In this document: in pieces, positions 15,655 through 19,019 of the stretch
How positions within the stretch are numbered: position 1 is the first letter of the stretch
Layout: every line of letters begins with the position of its first letter
NCBI GenBank assembly: GCA_031553975.1
Contig: JAVBKP010000126.1
Coordinates: forward strand, 1 to 19,019
Origin: JAVBKP01 sp031553975
GTDB lineage: Bacteria > Bacillota > Clostridia > Peptostreptococcales > Anaerovoracaceae
Direction: 5' to 3'
Length of the DNA: 19,019 nt
Position numbers and translations under genes: made by a program
The notes under the pieces: model-generated
Seen by the model: the letters and a program-made list of their open reading frames with translations, nothing else
Told to the model about the DNA's origin: nothing
Database searches by the model: none

Positions 15655-15897
15655 ATGGCAGTAAAAATCAGATTAAAAAGAATGGGCGCAAAGAAGAAGC
15701 CTTTTTACAGAGTAGTAGTAGCGGATTCTCGTTCACCAAGGGATGGCAAATTCATCGAGGAAATTGGTACTTATAATCCAATCACCAATCCAGCAGAAGT
15801 TAAAATTGATGCTGAAAGAGCTAAATACTGGGTTGGAACTGGTGCACAACCTACAGATACTGTAAAAGCATTACTAAAGAAGCAAGGCGTTCTTTAA
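15655..15897 (+). CDS. rpsP: 30S ribosomal protein S16
   Basis: This is an 80-aa protein of standard length, starting MAVKIRLKRMGAKKKPFYR and followed by VVVADSRSPRDGKFIEEIG, both diagnostic for bS16. It is an early assembly protein of the small subunit. The frame is open upstream to an ATG at 15628, but GAGGAGG lies 9 nt before the ATG at 15655 and every family member begins MAVKIRL, so the shorter form is used. It lies 31 bp after ffh and 17 bp before khpA, all in one operon. Confidence 0.98.
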   Translation: MAVKIRLKRMGAKKKPFYRVVVADSRSPRDGKFIEEIGTYNPITNPAEVKIDAERAKYWVGTGAQPTDTVKALLKKQGVL

Positions 15898-15914
15898 TAT
15901 AAAGGGGATATGAG

Positions 15915-16145
15915 ATGGTAGAATTGGTTAAAATGATCGCCAAATCTCTTGTTGACAATCCTGATGCAGTGGTAGTATCTGAGACAGAAGATAGGCAAAC
16001 TACTGTTATAGAAGTTCGCGTTGCACCTGAAGACATGGGTAAAATCATAGGCAAACAAGGTAAGATAGCGAAAGCTCTGAGAACTGTTGTAAAAGCAGCA
16101 GCCACCAAGGAGAACAAGAGAGTGATTGTAGAGATCGTTCAATAG
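15915..16145 (+). CDS. khpA: KH-domain RNA-binding protein KhpA (YlqC)
   Basis: This is a 76-aa protein that is essentially a single type-II KH domain. The GxxG loop is in MGKIIGKQGKIAKALRTVVK, and the C-terminal strand is KRVIVEIV. KhpA forms a dimer with KhpB/EloR in Firmicutes and binds many small RNAs, with effects on cell elongation and division. Its place between rpsP and rimM is the standard one. The ribosome site is AGGGG, followed by ATATGAG and then ATG. A strong hairpin lies right after its stop codon. Confidence 0.95.
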   Translation: MVELVKMIAKSLVDNPDAVVVSETEDRQTTVIEVRVAPEDMGKIIGKQGKIAKALRTVVKAAATKENKRVIVEIVQ

Positions 16146-16148
16146 ACA

Positions 16149-16180
16149 AAAATGGGGGCGATTGCCCCCATTTTAACTTT
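16149..16180 (+). terminator. Hairpin between khpA and rimM, likely attenuator or partial terminator
   Basis: AAAATGGGGGC (16149-16159) and GCCCCCATTTT (16164-16174) are perfect 11-bp arms around a GATT loop, followed by AACTTTTG. The T run partly belongs to the stem, so termination may be incomplete. It starts 4 bp after the khpA stop. Downstream genes have no clear new promoter, so it may set the ratio of ribosomal to modification proteins. Confidence 0.65.
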
Positions 16181-16208
16181 TGCGCGAAATACAAATAATT
16201 GGGATATT

Positions 16209-16724
16209 ATGAAAAAAATAGATAAATTTAAATTAGGACAAATCACAAGTGCTGTGGGTCTCAAAGGTGAAGTGAAAGTATATCCATACACGGACTACAA
16301 AGAGCGCTTTGAGGAACTTACGTGGCTGTATATTGAGAATGAAAAAGTGAATATCGAAAAAGTTCGGTATCAAGGAGACCTTGCCATCATCAAATTTGCG
16401 GGTATTAATGACCGCAATGAGGCGGAGGCAGCTAGGCAAAAGTACTTGTTCATCGATAGGGAAAATGCCAGAAAGCTGCCAAAGGATACGTATTATATTG
16501 CGGACTTATTAGGGCTACTTGTGCTAGACGAAAATGGACAGCAAGTAGGTACCCTAGTGGACATAATCCAAAATACGGCACAAGATTTATATGAAGTAGA
16601 AAAACCTGCTCGTGATAGTGAAAAGGGAGAGCGATTCCTGATTCCGGCTGTTGACGAGTTTATTATAGCAATAGACATGGAAAAGAGGCAGATGACAGTT
16701 AAGCTAATCGAGGGACTTGTATAA
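16209..16724 (+). CDS. rimM: Ribosome maturation factor RimM
   Basis: RimM helps assemble the head of the 30S subunit through binding uS19. The product is 171 aa, the usual length. The N-terminal RimM barrel starts FKLGQITSAVGLKGEVKVYP and continues YTDYKERFEEL. The C-terminal PRC-barrel has ADLLGLLVLDENGQQVGTL and the closing FLIPAVDEFIIAIDM. The start is placed at ATG 16209; an ATG at 16152 is in frame but lies inside the hairpin and adds 19 unconserved residues. The ribosome site is weak (TGGGAT). Its stop overlaps the trmD start by one base (TAATG at 16722-16726). Confidence 0.96.
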   Translation: MKKIDKFKLGQITSAVGLKGEVKVYPYTDYKERFEELTWLYIENEKVNIEKVRYQGDLAIIKFAGINDRNEAEAARQKYLFIDRENARKLPKDTYYIADLLGLLVLDENGQQVGTLVDIIQNTAQDLYEVEKPARDSEKGERFLIPAVDEFIIAIDMEKRQMTVKLIEGLV

Positions 16725-17464
16725 TGAAAATCAATGTGCTTTCTATATTTCCAGAGATGTTCACCCCTGTGGTGAGTGGTAGTATATTAGGCCGCGCAGC
16801 AGACAGAGGGGCTATAGACATTCGCCTGCTTGATGTGCGAGATTATACAAAGGACAAGCATAAAAAGGTAGACGACACTCCTTTTGGCGGCGGTGCAGGC
16901 ATGCTCATGTCGGTAGAGCCGTTTTATCATGCTCTTATGGATATAGGGGCAGAGAACAAAAAAGTGATCTACATGTCACCAAGGGGGACGGTTCTAAATG
17001 AATCAAAAATACTGGAATTATCCAAATTACCTGAATTAACAATACTTTGCGGGCATTATGAAGGCATAGACCAAAGAGTGCTTGACCAGTGGCATGTGGA
17101 AGAAATCTCAATAGGGGACTATGTTCTAACAGGTGGGGAACTCCCGGCTATGGTGCTAATTGATGCAGTGGCTAGAATGATACCAACGGTGCTAGGAAGT
17201 GAAGATTCCCACAAAGAAGAATCAATATATTCAGGCTTATTAGAATATCCACAGTATACCAAACCTAGGGAATTCATGGATAGGCAGGTACCAGAGGTGT
17301 TACTATCTGGGCATCATGAGAATATTCATTTATGGCAGCTAGAGCAATCACTTATTTTGACCAGAAAACGTAGACCAGATTTGTTTGATAGATTCGTAGC
17401 GCAAAACAGTGCTACACTGACAAAAAAAGAGAAAAAAATACTGGACAGAGTCATCCAGATGTAG
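16724..17464 (+). CDS. trmD: tRNA (guanine37-N1)-methyltransferase TrmD
   Basis: TrmD uses S-adenosylmethionine to make m1G37 next to the anticodon, which prevents +1 frameshifts. The product is 246 aa, with the deep-trefoil-knot SPOUT fold: MKINVLSIFPEMF at the start, GGGAGMLMSVEP, YMSPRGTVLNE, CGHYEGIDQRV (Gly110-Glu113 in the cofactor pocket) and GDYVLTGGELPAM (131-143). The linker reads SEDSHKEESI, then SGLLEYPQYTKP. At the position of the catalytic Asp in the E. coli EDSF motif there is Glu166. Translation is coupled to rimM. The usual rplS is not next; instead an HlyD-like gene follows after 9 bp. Confidence 0.97.
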   Translation: MKINVLSIFPEMFTPVVSGSILGRAADRGAIDIRLLDVRDYTKDKHKKVDDTPFGGGAGMLMSVEPFYHALMDIGAENKKVIYMSPRGTVLNESKILELSKLPELTILCGHYEGIDQRVLDQWHVEEISIGDYVLTGGELPAMVLIDAVARMIPTVLGSEDSHKEESIYSGLLEYPQYTKPREFMDRQVPEVLLSGHHENIHLWQLEQSLILTRKRRPDLFDRFVAQNSATLTKKEKKILDRVIQM

Positions 17465-17473
17465 GAGCTTCAA

Positions 17474-18766
17474 ATGGCAAATAAATCAAGTACGAGGCAG
17501 AAGGTGAGCATAATCTTGTACGCCATCATTGTGGTGGCCCTTTTTGTGCTGATTTATTTTGTACCTAGTGTATTTGAAACCTTCACGCCTACGTTAATAG
17601 CAGAAATTGATACAGTAAAGATTACAGACGAGGTGGAAGGATATATAGTTAGAGATGAAAACGTGTATTTTGCAGCCCGTGGTGGACTTGTAACGCCTAA
17701 CATACCTGAGGGAGAAAGAGCCCGAAAAGGGGAAAAAATTGTTAGCATTGCTAGCTATACAGTAGATGACAATGAAGAATTGACAGCACTAAATGAAAAA
17801 ATCAACAAATTCGCATTGGGTGATAATATTTTTGCCAATGACATAGGAAAATTAGATGATATTATCAATAAAACAGAGGATCAGCTAAAAGAGGCACAGA
17901 AGAAAAAGAATGCGGAATTGGTACAGGAACTAGAAGATAAGCTGGCGCGGCTTCATTCAAAACGTGCCGTAATCAACGCATCCGTCAATACGGTGGCAGA
18001 GAATCTGAACATAGAAGAGGGGACAACCAAGGGAGCCACTATCATAGGCAGTGATGTCAGCTCAGTTGCAAACCCAAAATCAGCAGAGGGCCCACTAGAG
18101 ATGACAGGCACAATCAGCTATTGTATGGATGGGTATGAGTCAGAATTCACACCAGATAATATGTATATGCTTAACAAAGACAAAGTCAGTGAGCAAGATA
18201 TCAAGGTAGTCAATACATATCAAATGGGCGTCAAGCAAGGAAATCCTGTGTTTAAGCTAGTTAAAAGTGCCACTTGGTACTTGGTGTCATGGGTGCCTGC
18301 TGAAAGCGTGATAAAGTATATCAAAGGCAACATTGTGCGCATTCAAAGCGAAGCACTAGGTGATAGAGAAGTAACAGGCAAAATTGATGACATTGTAGAC
18401 ATCAACGGCAATGTGCTTGTGATCATGAAATTTGACACCTATTTTCCTGAAGTATCACAAGTGAGAAAAATACCTGTCACTGTAGTGACACTAGACAGCG
18501 AGGGACTTAGAGTTAGCAATAAGAGCATCGCTATGGGAAAAGATGAAGAAGGTGTAGATAGGCCCGGTGTATATGTGAAGGGACTAAACGGAAAATTTGA
18601 GTTTAGACCTATTAAAATTTTGAAGAGTGACGGTGAATACACCCTGATTCAAAGTGTCAGCTTTGATGAAACACAAGGGGAGGGAGACAATAAAAAGGTC
18701 ATTACAGTAGACACTGTTAGCCCCTTTGATGAAATACTTAGAAATGGTGAGGATGGTGGAAAGTAA
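17474..18766 (+). CDS. HlyD-like single-pass membrane adaptor protein
   Basis: This is a 430-aa protein with a short cytoplasmic N-terminus, one membrane helix (about 13-33, SIILYAIIVVALFVLIYFVP) and a large outside part. That part has a split lipoyl/barrel-like region (EVEGYIVRDENVYFAARGG and then GEKIVSIASYTVD), a charged coiled-coil hairpin around residues 100-165 (KTEDQLKEAQKKKNAELVQE), then a C-terminal barrel (KLVKSATWYLVSWVPAE). This is the plan of HlyD/membrane-fusion proteins. Members of this type occur in Clostridia beside yggS-sepF genes, and their role is not known to me. No exporter partner lies within view. AGGAGC lies 5 nt before the ATG. The stop overlaps the yggS start (TAATG), so the genes are coupled. 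Confidence 0.8.
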   Translation: MANKSSTRQKVSIILYAIIVVALFVLIYFVPSVFETFTPTLIAEIDTVKITDEVEGYIVRDENVYFAARGGLVTPNIPEGERARKGEKIVSIASYTVDDNEELTALNEKINKFALGDNIFANDIGKLDDIINKTEDQLKEAQKKKNAELVQELEDKLARLHSKRAVINASVNTVAENLNIEEGTTKGATIIGSDVSSVANPKSAEGPLEMTGTISYCMDGYESEFTPDNMYMLNKDKVSEQDIKVVNTYQMGVKQGNPVFKLVKSATWYLVSWVPAESVIKYIKGNIVRIQSEALGDREVTGKIDDIVDINGNVLVIMKFDTYFPEVSQVRKIPVTVVTLDSEGLRVSNKSIAMGKDEEGVDRPGVYVKGLNGKFEFRPIKILKSDGEYTLIQSVSFDETQGEGDNKKVITVDTVSPFDEILRNGEDGGK

Positions 18767-19019
18767 TGAGTCACATTGAACAAAATTTATGTGAAATAAA
18801 CGAAAAGATAGCCATGGCATGCAAAAGAGCCAATAGGGAACATGATGCTGTACAGCTAATCTGTGTGTCAAAGACGCATCCCATCGTAGATATAAATACT
18901 GCCATTGACTGTGGTGTGACAGATATAGGCGAAAACAAAGTGCAAGAAATATTGGATAAATATGAGGGCATGAAGCCTGTGAGATGGCACATGATAGGAC
19001 ATTTGCAAACCAACAAAGT
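18766..19019 (+). CDS. YggS/YlmE family PLP homeostasis protein (3' end outside window)
   Basis: The gene starts with ATG at 18766 and is still open at the end of the window after 84 codons. Family landmarks are LICVSKTHP with the PLP-binding Lys36, then DIGENKVQEI and RWHMIGHLQTNK. These are diagnostic of the COG0325 barrel that binds pyridoxal phosphate without known enzyme activity and balances PLP and amino-acid pools. In Firmicutes it usually precedes sepF and ylmG in the division cluster, which should lie to the right. The start overlaps the stop of the adaptor gene by one base. Confidence 0.95.
   Translation, partial: MSHIEQNLCEINEKIAMACKRANREHDAVQLICVSKTHPIVDINTAIDCGVTDIGENKVQEILDKYEGMKPVRWHMIGHLQTNK

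Noticed and set aside
16152..16208. Earlier ATG for rimM
   Set aside because: It lies in the hairpin stem and adds residues not found in RimM proteins.
1..19019. CRISPR arrays, insertion sequences, tRNA or rRNA genes
   Set aside because: No regular spacer repeats, transposase frames, terminal repeats or tRNA-like cloverleaf sequences were seen on reading both strands.

Overview
The window is AT-rich DNA from a low-GC Firmicute, most likely a motile, possibly spore-forming member of the Clostridia. This is inferred from the ylxM-ffh-rpsP-khpA-rimM-trmD gene order, AGGAGG-type ribosome binding sites, a chemoreceptor and PilZ pair, and the monoderm-type genes. I cannot name a genus. Gene density is high, and I see no rRNA, tRNA, CRISPR array, transposon or phage gene. 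No intergenic gap exceeds about 250 bp.

Left part (1-3240): the 3' end of a methyl-accepting chemotaxis gene is followed by glyA on the plus strand. Convergent to glyA, and overlapping its stop codon, is a complete MBOAT-type O-acyltransferase gene on the minus strand. The intrinsic terminator that appears to serve glyA lies inside the MBOAT coding region. The MBOAT promoter region carries a perfect palindrome made of Spo0A-box-like half-sites.

Centre (3228-11930, minus strand): a long operon reads GntR/YtrA-type repressor, ABC ATPase, three paralogous large membrane permeases (749, 723 and 525 aa, with a shrinking C-terminal ectodomain), then a BaiN/HI0933-type flavoprotein, ending at a hairpin terminator. 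Its promoter has an 11-bp-arm palindrome exactly between and over the -35 and -10 elements, a likely self-regulatory operator. A membrane-anchored SppA-type signal peptide peptidase diverges from this operon.

Right part (11958-19019, plus strand): sppA ends at a strong terminator. A separately promoted PilZ (c-di-GMP receptor) gene follows. Then comes the translation and secretion housekeeping run ylxM-ffh-rpsP-khpA-rimM-trmD, starting at a promoter with its own internal palindrome. Where rplS usually follows trmD, this genome instead has an HlyD-like membrane adaptor protein and the start of yggS/ylmE, tightly coupled. Start codons were revised for MBOAT (TTG), the first permease (internal GTG), sppA, rpsP and rimM on the basis of ribosome binding sites and family alignment.
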